64,000 nucleotides of DNA from Hoeflea_A sp965249925 (GTDB lineage Bacteria; Pseudomonadota; Alphaproteobacteria; Rhizobiales; Rhizobiaceae). A program made the position numbers and the translations under genes. Below, in pieces: positions 16,013 to 24,993 of the stretch. Where the stretch lies: assembly GCA_965249925.1 (NCBI GenBank), contig OZ252260.1, positions 6,076,001-6,140,000 of the forward strand, read 5' to 3'. Below the pieces are notes generated by a model. That model ran no database searches, was not told the DNA's origin, and saw only the letters and a program-made list of their open reading frames with translations. Position 1 is the first letter of the stretch. Every line of letters begins with the position of its first letter.

Positions 16013-16411
16013 ATGAGCGACCAAGCTGTGAAATTGACCGAACAGGCCGTCAGGTTTTATCGGGGGCATATCCAGACCGAAGACTTTGCGCCATTTACCT
16101 ATGAAGAACCGGGACAGGGCATGGAAACCTTCGGTGAGTTTGCACCGACCCGGATCGAGGGATCCGACGGAACGCCGCTGGTGGTCGGTGTTTGGAAGAT
16201 CGATGAATCCACCACGAGCCCGGTCTATACGTCCGCTCTTGGCGACGAGACCTTTCTGGTGCTGGAAGGCGAAGTCACGATCAAGGATCTCGACACGGAT
16301 CAGGAGCACACATTCGCCAAAGGCGATTTCTGTTCCTGGTCGACCGGTACGCGGACGGCCTGGACGTTCAAGGCACCCTTCAAGAAACTGGTGATCGTCG
16401 CCGGTCGTTAA
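16013..16411 (+). CDS. Cupin protein (Cupin_3/DUF861-like)
   Basis: A 132-residue single-domain cupin. The barrel motifs appear as SALGDETFLVLEGEVTIKD (strand pair one) and TFAKGDFCSWSTGTRTAWTF (strand pair two), close to the (S)-ureidoglycine aminohydrolase-type Cupin_3 family. GGGAGG 8 bases ahead of ATG 16013 gives the start; an open frame runs back to 15695 only as antisense of the AraC gene. Divergent from that regulator, so it is likely under its control. Such cupins often act on or sense small carboxylates; no specific reaction can be given. Confidence 0.75.
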   Translation: MSDQAVKLTEQAVRFYRGHIQTEDFAPFTYEEPGQGMETFGEFAPTRIEGSDGTPLVVGVWKIDESTTSPVYTSALGDETFLVLEGEVTIKDLDTDQEHTFAKGDFCSWSTGTRTAWTFKAPFKKLVIVAGR

Positions 16412-16944
16412 CGGCTGGAACCAGCATTACGCCGCCGGCGCGCCATCCCACAACTCCCGACGACACCGGCGGGAGCCGGCTTTGCCGGTGTATGTCGAGG
16501 GTCGGCCGGGCGACGGGAAGAACCAGATGCCGGGTCTGTCGACGCCAAACGTGCAGACGAGCGAGGGACTCGTGCCGATGCCACTTTGGGCCTGCGCCCA
16601 GGTCCCTAGCCTCGTGAATCTCTCCGGCGAAACCTCTGCACTGCCGCTCAAGTGATCCTCGTCGGTCGCGATGGCACGAATTTCCGTGTGGGTTTCGGCA
16701 TGCTGGACCCGATCCGCGGCTCATTGTTTGCGGCGCAACCAGTCATGAGTGGGATGCCGGACTTCGGCGCTCCTCGGTCGACACACCGGGGAACTGTGCG
16801 CGCAACCGTTTTGGCCGCATGGACCTGAACGGGGTTGACCATATTGCCGATGGGCTTTTGGCCGTTTAGTGTTGTCCGCGGCACGGCGCGCGGCCGATTA
16901 CGCGGGCACTCCGCAGAGCCGTACGCCGAAGGGGCGGCTGGGCG
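16412..16944. other. Gene-free stretch of 533 bases with protein-like but broken frames
   Basis: No frame has both a start and a ribosome site. Several frames remain open on both strands (for example a forward VILVGRDGTNFRVGFGML frame near 16651-16824), suggesting a decayed gene. CACCGGC at 16464-16470 pairs with GCCGGTG at 16484-16490 and might end cupin transcription, though no T-run follows. Confidence 0.3.
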
Positions 16945-17442
16945 ATGACGAGACAGTATGACATCCGACGTGCGGTGGAGACCGACGTGGTAGGCATCCT
17001 TGAGCTGCAGGAGCCGAACCTGCCCGAAAACGGCGGTACTCTGGCCGTGCGCTTCTCCCGCGATTGGTTTCTTTCCGCCGTCGCCGATATGCCGGTTATC
17101 GTCGGCCTCGAAAGGGGAAAGGTGGTAGGTTATCTGGTCTCGGCGTCACGCCCTGCCTATGCGGGCATACCGATCGTGCAGGCCACGTTGCGGGTTTACC
17201 CCGGGGGAGCTGATTCCTATTTTTATGGCCCGATATGTGTCGACGAGAGGCACCGCGGACGACGCCTCGCGGCCGCCATGTTTGCGGAGCTGTGCACGCA
17301 TTTGCCGGGCCGAGAAGGCATCTTCTATTTGCCCCGCGACGGCACTGCATCCATTAACGCGCATCGTCATATGGGCATAAAGCCGGTCGCGGAATTTACG
17401 CACAACGGCGCGAAATGCGATGTCTACGCCTATGTTGGTTGA
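16945..17442 (+). CDS. GNAT-family N-acetyltransferase
   Basis: The 165 residues fit a GNAT fold: an opening strand and helix (YDIRRAVETDVVGILELQEPN), a central VVGYLVSASRP strand, and YGPICVDERHRGRRLAAAMFAEL. The last holds the acetyl-CoA-binding R/Q-x-x-G-x-A/G-like loop (RHRGRRLA). The end (INAHRHMGIKPVAEFTHNG) is the usual helix-strand closing. Acetyl-CoA-dependent acylation of an amine is expected; substrate unknown. It stands alone between a gene-free stretch and a convergent gene. ATG 16945 is the only good start, with weak SD. Confidence 0.75.
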   Translation: MTRQYDIRRAVETDVVGILELQEPNLPENGGTLAVRFSRDWFLSAVADMPVIVGLERGKVVGYLVSASRPAYAGIPIVQATLRVYPGGADSYFYGPICVDERHRGRRLAAAMFAELCTHLPGREGIFYLPRDGTASINAHRHMGIKPVAEFTHNGAKCDVYAYVG

Positions 17443-17484
17443 CGACGGCCGTGTCCGTCTTGGGAATTCTCCTGGGCAGGCCGC

Positions 17485-18429
17485 TCAGCGCCTTTTGTCG
17501 AAAGATGGATCGGGGCTACCGACAAGACACCGGAGTATCCACGGATAGGTAGTGGTCACGTAGTATCCATATTGCCCGTCGATCGTCATCCCGTTGCACT
17601 GATCCAGATCGCCACTGCCGGTGAATTCGTAATCTTCGAGATAGGTTCCATCCGGCATTCCGCCAGGGCCGTCCGGCGGCGACGGTCTTGGTTCGCTCTT
17701 GAGTGTGTAGCCTGAGCGGGCAGGGCGAATGACCCCGGTACTGTCCTCGAAGATGGTTCCGTAGATTGGAAAGCCGTCGGCCGCGAAGCCGATGACCGGT
17801 GATGCCGCCTCGTAGCTGTTGTCCAGAAACAGCGCGTTCGGGTTCGCGTGATAATGATATCGTCCATCCGGCTGGGCATGGGCATTGTGCTGGTCGACGC
17901 CAAAGAAATCGTCATAGGCGGGTGGATCGAGCAGCCACGGATCCGCGTCACGGCAGCCGGACAACACATTGCCGTTTCGATCGGCACGCCGGGCGGAGGG
18001 GCGGTAGCAGCCCGCGGCCAACAGATCGACCGGCGACCCATTGAGCAGAACCGCGTCATAAAAGCGCTGCGATAACCTCACCACCGAACCGGCCTGCTTC
18101 GGGTCGCGTGGGATGCGAAACGTCGCGGGCAATTCGCGCACATTGTTTGCGAAGTCCGCGGTTGGCCCATTAAAGTCGTGATTGGGGATGCCGTTGGAGG
18201 TGATGACACATTCATTCCCGTCGACAGTGATCTCGACGTTCGACACGTAGCGCTTCTGCCGGGAGATGTCCTCCACGGATGCCGAGTACACCCCGGCATA
18301 ATCGGCACAATCGGCAGACCGTTTGCTGAGGATTGCGTTGGTGATGTCCTTGTCCGCGGTTTGCGCGCCGCTTGGGACGGTCAACAGGCTGACCAGCAGA
18401 GTGAGACTGCATGACTGAATGAATCGCAT
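17485..18429 (-). CDS. Exported YHYH-domain protein
   Basis: A 314-residue protein with an N-terminal signal peptide (MRFIQSCSLTLLVSLLTVPSGAQT). Its YHYH domain is marked by the defining DGRYHYHANP, followed by ASPVIGFAADGFPIYG and ECxx-type cysteines (C of ADCADY, NECVI, AGCY, SGCRD). Start ATG 18429 has AGGA 7 bases upstream; the frame extends to 18459 without support. YHYH proteins are secreted, of unknown activity, and often occur with metal or surface functions. It is monocistronic here; its promoter region ends at the insertion sequence that begins at 18561. Confidence 0.8.
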   Translation of the reverse strand: MRFIQSCSLTLLVSLLTVPSGAQTADKDITNAILSKRSADCADYAGVYSASVEDISRQKRYVSNVEITVDGNECVITSNGIPNHDFNGPTADFANNVRELPATFRIPRDPKQAGSVVRLSQRFYDAVLLNGSPVDLLAAGCYRPSARRADRNGNVLSGCRDADPWLLDPPAYDDFFGVDQHNAHAQPDGRYHYHANPNALFLDNSYEAASPVIGFAADGFPIYGTIFEDSTGVIRPARSGYTLKSEPRPSPPDGPGGMPDGTYLEDYEFTGSGDLDQCNGMTIDGQYGYYVTTTYPWILRCLVGSPDPSFDKRR

Positions 18430-18560
18430 CGTCTTGTCCTCATTCCTCGGAGCGTTCAAAAACTAGGCACGCCGGTTCCTAAAGACCGATTAAGCGGTCG
18501 ATTCATTCTATTCCGTAAGGAACACCTGCCACAACTCGAGAAGCCGGCTGATGATCTAGA

Positions 18561-18580
18561 CTAGTGCCCATCCATAAAGC
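18561..18580 (+). repeat. Left terminal inverted repeat of the insertion sequence
   Basis: CTAGTGCCCATCCATAAAGC matches the complement of the right end (20201-20220) at 19 of 20 positions. Confidence 0.9.
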
Positions 18581-18743
18581 ACTGATTTGATTGTGGCAAT
18601 CAGGTTGATTTTGGCTCTGGTCGTGATGATTTCATGGAAGACCGGAGGCCTTGGAGGGTTCTATTCCCGGTAGCTGCGATTTTGGTGTCAACTGGACGAG
18701 AGGGATCGTTGGCGGGGTTGATCGCTTGGATTGTTGTCCCGCT

Positions 18744-20078
18744 TTATGCGGATTTGAGGCAGGCCATCAGGGCGAGATTGTAAGCCAGCACGGAAGACCA
18801 GACGTAAGCCTTGAAGCGGTCAAGCCCTTTCCAGGTACAGCGGCCCAGACCATAGGCGCGCTTGAGGCAGGAGATGTCGGCTTCGATGCCGGCGCGGAAA
18901 TTGCGCAGCTTGCGGTAGACCCAATGGCTTTTGACCATGTCCTTGACGGCGAAGCCGCGTTTCTTGTGGAAGGCGACATCGCGCACCCCCTTGCTTTTGG
19001 CCTGCTGCAGGTTGTCGTTGCTGGCATAGGCGCCATCGGCCGCCATCTGCCGTGGCGGCTTTTTGTAGAGCTCGATATGCCGATCGAGGATGGGAATGAA
19101 GCGCTCGGCATCAGACGGATTGCCGTCTTCGATGATCAAATCGAGGATCAATCCGCTTCTGCCGGTGGTCAGGGTGAGCTTATGGCCGTAGTAAACGTCG
19201 CGGCCGCCCTTGCGGATGATGTCGGTATGCGGTTCGAACAGGCTGACCAGCTTTTGCGCCGCAGGCACCTGCTGGCCCTCCAGAACCCGACGTTCGGCCT
19301 GCTCGATGATGCGGCAAATCAGCGGCATATCGGTGCGGTATTGCGCCAGCCATCTGTCGGCGGCGGGCAGACCGGCCAGCATGGTTTCGGCCGTGCGCAA
19401 GTCCCGCAGGCTGGCGCGGCATGCGTTGATCAGGACCTTGTAGTGGTGCAGCCGCTGGGTCTGGCCGCGGCTGTATTCGATGGCGCGATTGTGTTTCTTG
19501 GCCTGCCGGCTGCGATTGCGCCATTTCAGCTTCGGCACGCCAGGCACGGTTTGCGCACGCCGTAGCAACCGAACCATCAGCCGCATGGCGTCCCACAACA
19601 GGCTGTTGTCGGTCGGTTGGTGGATCGGGCTGAGGGTCACCGTGCTGTCGAGCCGCAGCATGCGGCCGGTTTCGATCCCGTCGGCGGCGGCGGCCGTCAG
19701 CAGATGACGGTTGATGGCTTCCCACGTCTGCGGCCGGATGGTGCTAATTGTGTTGTGCAGCGCCGACTTCTTAGGGAATTGGTCGACCGGCAGCTTGGCA
19801 AAGGCCCGGAAGGACATCGAGTCCGACAGGTAAAAAGCCAATTCCTCATAGCTGAGTTGCCGGTATTGCTTCAGCACCGCGCACCGCAGGACGCTTTCGG
19901 CAGGGATCCCTTCGCGGCCCGTGTGCCCCACCTCATGGCAACGCAGGTCGGCAGCCACCATGTCGGTCAAAGCGCCGTTGGCTTCCAGCAACTGTGACAT
20001 CGCCTTGAGTTCACGACCGATCTCGTGCGGCGCGTACAAATCGAATATACTCATCTGGACGGTGCGTTTCGCTCGCAT
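18744..20078 (-). CDS. DDE transposase of the insertion sequence (ISNCY/IS5-like)
   Basis: A 444-residue transposase. The N-terminal half has an IFDLYAPHEIGRELKAMSQLLE opening and AESVLRCAVLKQYRQLSYEELAFYLSDSMSFRAFAKL, characteristic of the group annotated as ISNCY or IS5/IS1182-like. The catalytic core includes RLDSTVTLSPIH (first Asp) and DGAYASNDNLQQAK (second Asp), and IEADISCLKRAYGLGRC supplies the closing Glu region. It cuts and pastes the element through the inverted repeats. Start ATG 20078 has GGAGACGACGA just upstream; the frame extends to 20141. No frameshift is seen, so it is probably functional. Confidence 0.88.
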   Translation of the reverse strand: MRAKRTVQMSIFDLYAPHEIGRELKAMSQLLEANGALTDMVAADLRCHEVGHTGREGIPAESVLRCAVLKQYRQLSYEELAFYLSDSMSFRAFAKLPVDQFPKKSALHNTISTIRPQTWEAINRHLLTAAAADGIETGRMLRLDSTVTLSPIHQPTDNSLLWDAMRLMVRLLRRAQTVPGVPKLKWRNRSRQAKKHNRAIEYSRGQTQRLHHYKVLINACRASLRDLRTAETMLAGLPAADRWLAQYRTDMPLICRIIEQAERRVLEGQQVPAAQKLVSLFEPHTDIIRKGGRDVYYGHKLTLTTGRSGLILDLIIEDGNPSDAERFIPILDRHIELYKKPPRQMAADGAYASNDNLQQAKSKGVRDVAFHKKRGFAVKDMVKSHWVYRKLRNFRAGIEADISCLKRAYGLGRCTWKGLDRFKAYVWSSVLAYNLALMACLKSA

Positions 20079-20200
20079 TCGTCGTCTCCGGTGGTTGTTG
20101 TTTCGCAATGGAATCAATGGCTTGCTTCCAAAGCATAGCAAAAACCGCCGGAGAATTCCCCTCTATAGGGCCAATTACACAAATAATTTCAAAGATTTAG

Positions 20201-20220
20201 ACTTTATGGATGGGCACTAG
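20201..20220 (-). repeat. Right terminal inverted repeat of the insertion sequence
   Basis: The inverse complement of ACTTTATGGATGGGCACTAG matches the left end (18561-18580) at 19 of 20 positions. Confidence 0.9.
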
Positions 20221-20241
20221 CCTAAAAACCCGGCACCAGGT

Positions 20242-20877
20242 TCAGTCCGGTCTCTGCCCCTCCACATAGAGGGATTCGACAGATCGTCCTTCGGTGTCTT
20301 GAACCAGCATAGGGTCGTTGCTGTGACCGAACGACTTTTTTTCGATGTTTACGAAGCCGGCATTTTCCAGCATGGCGCGCATGGCTTGAAAATCATAAAT
20401 GAACTGATGCTCATGGTCGCGCATGATCCGGTTGATGCTGAAGATCGGACTGTAGAGGCCCTCCGAGCGGCGCATATCCTCGTCCTGAAAGGGCATCGCG
20501 TAAGGTTGCCCGTTCAGGAATTTGCCGTATTCGGCAAAATACAACTCCGCGTCCGGCACGATGACGCGTATCCAAGCGCCCGGCATCAGGATCCTGTAGA
20601 GTTCCTCGGCAACCCCGACAAAATCGCCGAAAACAAGGTGCTCAAAGCAATGTTCGGAGAACACGCCGGCGGCATGTCCATTCGCTATCGGCAGCCCCCT
20701 GGTGATGTCCCAGCAGGCATCGACACCAGACCTCCAAAACCAATCGACATTGTACCAGTCGGTCCGGATGTTGCGCCCACAGCCGACATCGACATAGGAC
20801 CCCTTCGGGCACGGTTTCGCCAGCCATGTCCGGTTGCGAATTGCGCCTGAAATGATTTTTCGGACCCGGCTTGGCAA
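20242..20877 (-). CDS. Class I SAM-dependent methyltransferase
   Basis: The 211 residues show the Rossmann methyltransferase layout: glycine-rich motif I SYVDVGCGRNIRTDW at about 27-41, ANGHAAGVFSEHCFEHL (motif with the conserved EH-x-x-EH of the Methyltransf_11 group), and a RILMPGAWIRVIVPDAELY strand. The FSEHCFEHLVF and Y-R-I-L-x-P-G pattern is usual in methyltransferases of glycan or lipid clusters. It is monocistronic, its 3' end lying 21 bases from the insertion sequence. Substrate unknown. Confidence 0.8.
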   Translation of the reverse strand: MPSRVRKIISGAIRNRTWLAKPCPKGSYVDVGCGRNIRTDWYNVDWFWRSGVDACWDITRGLPIANGHAAGVFSEHCFEHLVFGDFVGVAEELYRILMPGAWIRVIVPDAELYFAEYGKFLNGQPYAMPFQDEDMRRSEGLYSPIFSINRIMRDHEHQFIYDFQAMRAMLENAGFVNIEKKSFGHSNDPMLVQDTEGRSVESLYVEGQRPD

Positions 20878-21297
20878 ATTTGATCTCTGTCGGCAGGGAG
20901 TGTTTTACGACGTGTGCGAGCGCGAACGCATTAACAGATCCGGTACCAAAACAACAGCGTTCGTAAAGTATTTGTACGAAACATCAGATCGGCAAATTGT
21001 ATCCACCGAATAAAACAATTTCTGCCTGTAACTGTCTTGGTAGAGACGTCGGTTTTTGTCTTTTCAGCCCATAGATCCGGGCTACCGACAAGTCACGCTG
21101 CAAAAGTCAACAATTATAGATGTGTGGATTGCGACGTGTAAGGGTCCTCTTCGAACTGCGATTTGACGCAATGAGAGAAATCCACGTTGTGTACATGGCA
21201 CGCGAATGTTGCCCGAAACCGCATATCTATGCATCATCTCAACCAACTATTCGGGTTAGTCTAACGCCTGTTGAGTTGATTAACGGAGGCTTGGCGA
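20878..21297. promoter_or_regulatory. Divergent promoter region with a TTCGTA-n9-TACGAA dyad
   Basis: This 420-base gap separates the methyltransferase (minus) from an AMP ligase (plus). TTCGTA at 20960-20965 and TACGAA at 20975-20980 form a perfect 6-bp inverted repeat with 9-base spacing, a usual geometry for a dimeric repressor. GGAGG before ATG 21298 marks the ligase start; an upstream open frame from 21120 lacks support and is read as leader. Otherwise nothing is seen. Confidence 0.4.
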
Positions 21298-22859
21298 TGC
21301 TACTGAACGGACCCGAACTGGCAGTTTCGGCAGATCTCGCCAACCTATTGGCCACCACGGTCTCTGACAGGCCAGATGAGATCGCTGTGGTCTCGGCAAC
21401 AGCCACCTGGACCTGGCGTGAGTTGGACCGTGATGTCGATCGGCTGGCGGCGCACTTCCTCTCGATGGGTTTGCGACCAGGCGATCGGGTTGCCTCGCTT
21501 ATGCCGAACCGCATCGAGCTTGTGCTCCATTACCTGGCCTGTCTGAAAGCCGGTCTCGTCGTGACACCGCTGAACTACCGCTACACGCCGGCAGAAATTG
21601 ACTACGCCCTGGGTGTGTTAGGCGCCTCGATCCTGATCGGGCACACCGAACGCGCCGCGGACATTGGCGCGAGCACGCTTGCCGGTAAGCTGCCACTGGG
21701 TTTGATTTCCTTCGGTGGGCCACTGGACGGCGCAATCGCCTTCGAAGACCTGCTCAAACGCGACCCGCCGCAAACCAGCATACCCAACCCGGACCTGCAC
21801 GCGCCGGCTTTCGTCTTCTTCACGTCCGGCAGCACCGGCAAACCGAAGGGTGTCACCCACAGCATTTCTTCCTTCGGTTCCGTAGCGGCCGGTTTTGCCC
21901 AGGCGATGAAACTGACGGCGCAGGATGCGGTCTTGCCGGGGAATTCGCTGGCCCATGTTGGCGCACTTGCAACGGCCCTGGCGGCACTGTTTGCCGGCGC
22001 ACGGGTCATCATCGCGCGCAATCCTGACGGAGACGAAATCCTGCCGCTGTTTCGAACACATCGTCCCAGCGTTATCGTTCTGCTGCCGTCCGCGCTGATC
22101 GCTCTGCAACGCGATCACGGTGCCATGCGCCAGGACTTCAGTTCCTTGCGCCTGTGCATCACCGGTGGCGACAAGTTTCCGGCCAATCTCGAACAGGAGT
22201 TCATCGACCAGACAGGGCTGATCATCAAAGAAACCTACGGCTTGACCGAAGCACCCTGTTGCCTATTCGATCCGCCGGACGGTATCGCTAAGCCGGGGTC
22301 GTCCGGCATCGTTTGTCCGGGATACACGGTGTCCGTCCAGGACGACAAAGGCCAGGAGGTGGCGGCTGGAACCGATGGGACCTTATGGATCAGCGGCCCC
22401 CCGGTGACCGCGGGATACTGGGGCGATCCGCAAGCGACCGACGCGGCGCTGCGTGACGGTTGGCTCGACACCGAGGACGTGGTCTCGGTCGATACGGACG
22501 GCTATTTCTGGTTCCACGGCCGCAAGAAGCAGATCATCGTCCATGACGGCTCCAACATCGCACCCCAGGAAATCGAGGAAGCCGTCATGGCGCATCCGGC
22601 GGTCGACCTTGCCGGCGTCGTCGGTGTACATGACAGCGTGCACGGCGAAAACGTGTGGGCCTATGTCACACTCAAAGACGGTGCCGACGTGCCCCGCACG
22701 CAGGACATTGTCCGCTGCGCCAGACAAACGGTGGGCTACAAGGCACCTGAGGTGGTGATCGTGCTGGACAGGATGCCGATGAACGCCACCGGCAAGGTCG
22801 ATCGGGTGACACTAAAGGCGTGGGCTGCCGCGCGGCTATCGGCGGAGCATATCGTCTGA
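21298..22859 (+). CDS. Acyl-CoA synthetase-like AMP-dependent ligase
   Basis: A 520-residue ANL ligase with all core motifs: FFTSGSTGKPKGVTHS (A3 with its lysine), ETYGLTEAP, GWLDTEDVVSVDTDGYFWFHGRKKQII, and the C-terminal NATGKVDR lysine. It should activate a carboxylic acid to its CoA thioester in the cytoplasm. ATG 21298 has GGAGG 8 bases upstream, so the longer frame to 21120 is rejected. It lies apart from the first cluster, facing a second AraC regulator that converges on it. Whether it serves the same pathway as the ligases at 2702 and 10756 cannot be told. Confidence 0.88.
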
Positions 22860-22991
22860 CCTGGCAGAGCCTGGGCCCAATCTTGGAGTCATGCAGCATC
22901 GCATGGGACACCGCCCTGACAGAGGGAACTTCGACAACTTGGGTTGGTGTCGGCCGGTGTCTCATCCTGGCCTACGCGGTTTTTTTGGAAC

Positions 22992-24041
22992 TTATCCGCT
23001 GAGGCCGTTCAGCAGGCGATCCAAGGGGCTTTGTCGCACAGGTTCATGCTCGAAGCGTGCCGTGGTTTCGGTCCGATGATGTGTCCCAAGCACATCGGAA
23101 GGCGTCATGCCGAATAGCCGGCGAAACTGGTTGGAGAATTTCGATGCATCGTTGAACCCCCACCTTTCGGCGATCTGCGCGATCGCGCCGCGCTGGCGCC
23201 GGCTAACCGCAAGGTCTTCGAAGACGCGGCAAAGCCGTCGTTCGAGAATGAAGGATTGAACGCCGTTGATGTCCCGGAACATCCGGTAAAGGGTCGGCCG
23301 CGAAATGCCGAAATACCGGCAGATCGTGACGGCGTCCAAGTCCGGCCGGTCGACGTTTTCGTTTATGTAGTCGATGACAGCTAGATAGCGCGCCTGTGCG
23401 AGGTCTTCCCGATCCAGGTCAGGATGGGGCGTTTCGAGCATTGCCCGGATCACCCGCTTCAGCCTCGCCGCCATATCGGTCGCCTGTGCCGCTTCGGTCT
23501 CGGGCAAAGCACGCTTCAACTCCCGAAATACACTGCCCAACAGCCGACCAGAGGGAGACTCCCCGCGGATTACGTCCGGAAGCGAGACATTCGGATTTTC
23601 GAGCGCGTCACTACGCGGCAGATAAACAACCATCGTGTGCCGTTGCGTGAAGTCCGTCAGACCAATATCGGTTGACCGGATGATGCTGATGTCGCCGGCC
23701 CGTGCCAGATAGGACCGGTCGCCGAATACACCACGGTTCGACCCGGAGAAGTTGATCCGAACATAGATCAGATCGGGTACCGAGAACCCTTTGCCTCCGG
23801 CAATGAAGATCTTGTTCGCGTCGGAGACCTGTCTGGTCACGGCCAGACCGGGCAAGCTCCAGTTTTCTATACGTGACTGAAAATCACCCTTCGGAAAATC
23901 GGCGGCGAAGAAGGTTGAGGCGGCATAAACGTCACGCAGCCTTTCTACAGTGCGATTCGGTTCCTCAGCACTGGTATCGATGACCGATATCGGCTGCAGG
24001 AGCCGTGAAGATGACCCGGCGGTGTCGTGTCGCTTGCCCAT
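22992..24041 (-). CDS. AraC-family transcriptional regulator
   Basis: The 349-residue protein ends in an AraC/XylS double helix-turn-helix (LDAVTICRYFGISRPTLYRMFRD, then IAQIAERWGFNDASKFSNQFRRLFGMTPSDV). It begins with an AraC-binding-like domain (IYVRINFSGSNRGVFGDRSYLARAGDISII and similar) of the NimR/FeaR kind. ATG 24041 has GGGGAG at 8 bases, so I prefer it to 24125. It is divergent from the small Tat-like gene at 24477. The ~60-base element found ahead of that gene and again ahead of the SDR at 24994 is a candidate binding region. Confidence 0.85.
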   Translation of the reverse strand: MGKRHDTAGSSSRLLQPISVIDTSAEEPNRTVERLRDVYAASTFFAADFPKGDFQSRIENWSLPGLAVTRQVSDANKIFIAGGKGFSVPDLIYVRINFSGSNRGVFGDRSYLARAGDISIIRSTDIGLTDFTQRHTMVVYLPRSDALENPNVSLPDVIRGESPSGRLLGSVFRELKRALPETEAAQATDMAARLKRVIRAMLETPHPDLDREDLAQARYLAVIDYINENVDRPDLDAVTICRYFGISRPTLYRMFRDINGVQSFILERRLCRVFEDLAVSRRQRGAIAQIAERWGFNDASKFSNQFRRLFGMTPSDVLGTHHRTETTARFEHEPVRQSPLDRLLNGLSG

Positions 24042-24279
24042 CGCGTGCGCTCCCCTGAGCCGCCGATCTTCTTTCGCTGTGTCGGAAACCAGTGACTGAT
24101 TGCGGGAGATTAGGGTGCGTAACACGCACAGTCAAAACCGCAACGAGGGTAACATCATATGCACCCAGGATGATTGGCCGAAATTGCACAATTACGAGGC
24201 AACGTGAGACGGAGCGACAATGAATACGCCGGATGGATCTGTGCAATGGGAGTTTTGCTCGTCTGTCGTCAGGGACAGA

Positions 24280-24345
24280 AAGAGACGCTGCGATCAAGAC
24301 GGCCAACGTAATAATTGCTAATTATTTGAATAACTTGCTAACGGT
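24280..24345 (+). repeat. Upstream element, copy 1 (imperfect direct repeat)
   Basis: This segment, about 130 bases ahead of the small Tat-like gene and in the gap divergent from the AraC gene, matches 24898-24958 at roughly three quarters of positions. Both copies share GAGAC-CTGCG-TCAAGAC-GC, then CG-AATAA-TG-TA and TTGAA. The rest of the 435-base gap 24042-24476 holds no gene. Confidence 0.55.
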
Positions 24346-24476
24346 TAAACAACGAATGTGTCTGCCGGTCGCCTGGCCGGTACCTTACAAAACCGCTTCG
24401 CCGGGCGGTTTCACCCATGCCGCGCTATTCGACAAGGATTTCAATCCGGCAAAAGTGTTGTGAAGGAGTTCCTGCA

Positions 24477-24689
24477 ATGAACGAAGCCAATATTGGCGAT
24501 GCAAATCCGATGGAGATTACACCCGAGGACAGTTTGGACGACGCATCGCGACGCGAGCTCTTTCGAAGGCTCGCGCGGGTTGGCGCTGCGACAATACCGG
24601 TGTCCATCGTCTTGCTGGATGCAACGGAAACGGATGCACAATCCTGCCCAACTGGCTGCGTCAGGCCACCTGTAGTCTGGGGATCATAA
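24477..24689 (+). CDS. Small Tat-signal-like protein with a CPTGC tail
   Basis: A 70-residue protein with GAAGGAG 8 bases ahead of ATG 24477. After an acidic N-terminus comes SRRELFRRLARVG and a hydrophobic stretch (AATIPVSIVLLDA), which looks like a twin-arginine or Tat-like leader. Then come ATETDAQ and a short tail SCPTGCVRPPVVWGS with two cysteines. Very short proteins of this leader-plus-tail kind occur widely in Proteobacteria, and some are suspected to be precursor peptides. No modification enzyme is adjacent: neighbours are an AraC regulator and an SDR oxidoreductase. Function unknown. The repeated upstream element suggests it is co-regulated with the SDR. Confidence 0.55.
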   Translation: MNEANIGDANPMEITPEDSLDDASRRELFRRLARVGAATIPVSIVLLDATETDAQSCPTGCVRPPVVWGS

Positions 24690-24993
24690 TTTGCAGAATG
24701 CGAAAAGGGGATGGGCTCTGAGTTTGAACTGAGCCATGTTTTCACCGCTTCGTGCTGGGGAATGGCGCGGCGGCCAAAGAACCTCGTTCGGTTCCGGGCA
24801 GGCAATCTATCTCGGAGACGACACCGTTGCGATAACGCGATCCAGCGACAACGACATGTGGAGAAGACGGTTTCGCCCGTCAGCAGTCACGCATAGAATG
24901 AGACTCTGCGGTCAAGACAGCTCTCGCAATAACTGTTAGCTGCTTGAACTATTATATTTGATAGGACGGAAAACACAGATTGGGGGTTGGACG
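24690..24993. other. Gene-free stretch with second upstream element
   Basis: No supported gene. It includes copy 2 of the upstream element (24898-24958), ending about 35 bases before the SDR start. Open frames here lack ribosome sites. Confidence 0.4.
24898..24958 (+). repeat. Upstream element, copy 2 (imperfect direct repeat)
   Basis: Imperfect direct copy of 24280-24345, placed just ahead of the SDR gene. Shared blocks are GAGAC, CTGCG, TCAAGAC, AATAA and TTGAA at the same spacing in both copies. Confidence 0.55.

Larger units (their letters stand above)
18561..20220. mobile_element. Complete insertion sequence with 19/20 terminal inverted repeats
   Basis: A 1,660-base unit bounded by CTAGTGCCCATCCATAAAG at the left (18561) and its inverse at the right (to 20220), with one transposase gene on the minus strand. 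CTAG is its own complement, so it may be either the outermost part of the inverted repeat or a 4-bp target duplication, leaving ends beginning TGCCCATCC. It sits between the YHYH gene's promoter side and the methyltransferase 3' end, so no gene is obviously broken. Intact ends and an intact transposase suggest recent activity. Confidence 0.9.

Noticed and set aside
18651..19565. 304-residue plus-strand frame in the insertion sequence
   Set aside because: Antisense of the transposase, without ribosome site.
21120..21297. N-terminal extension of the third AMP ligase
   Set aside because: GGAGG before ATG 21298 and the usual ligase start make the upstream frame a leader.
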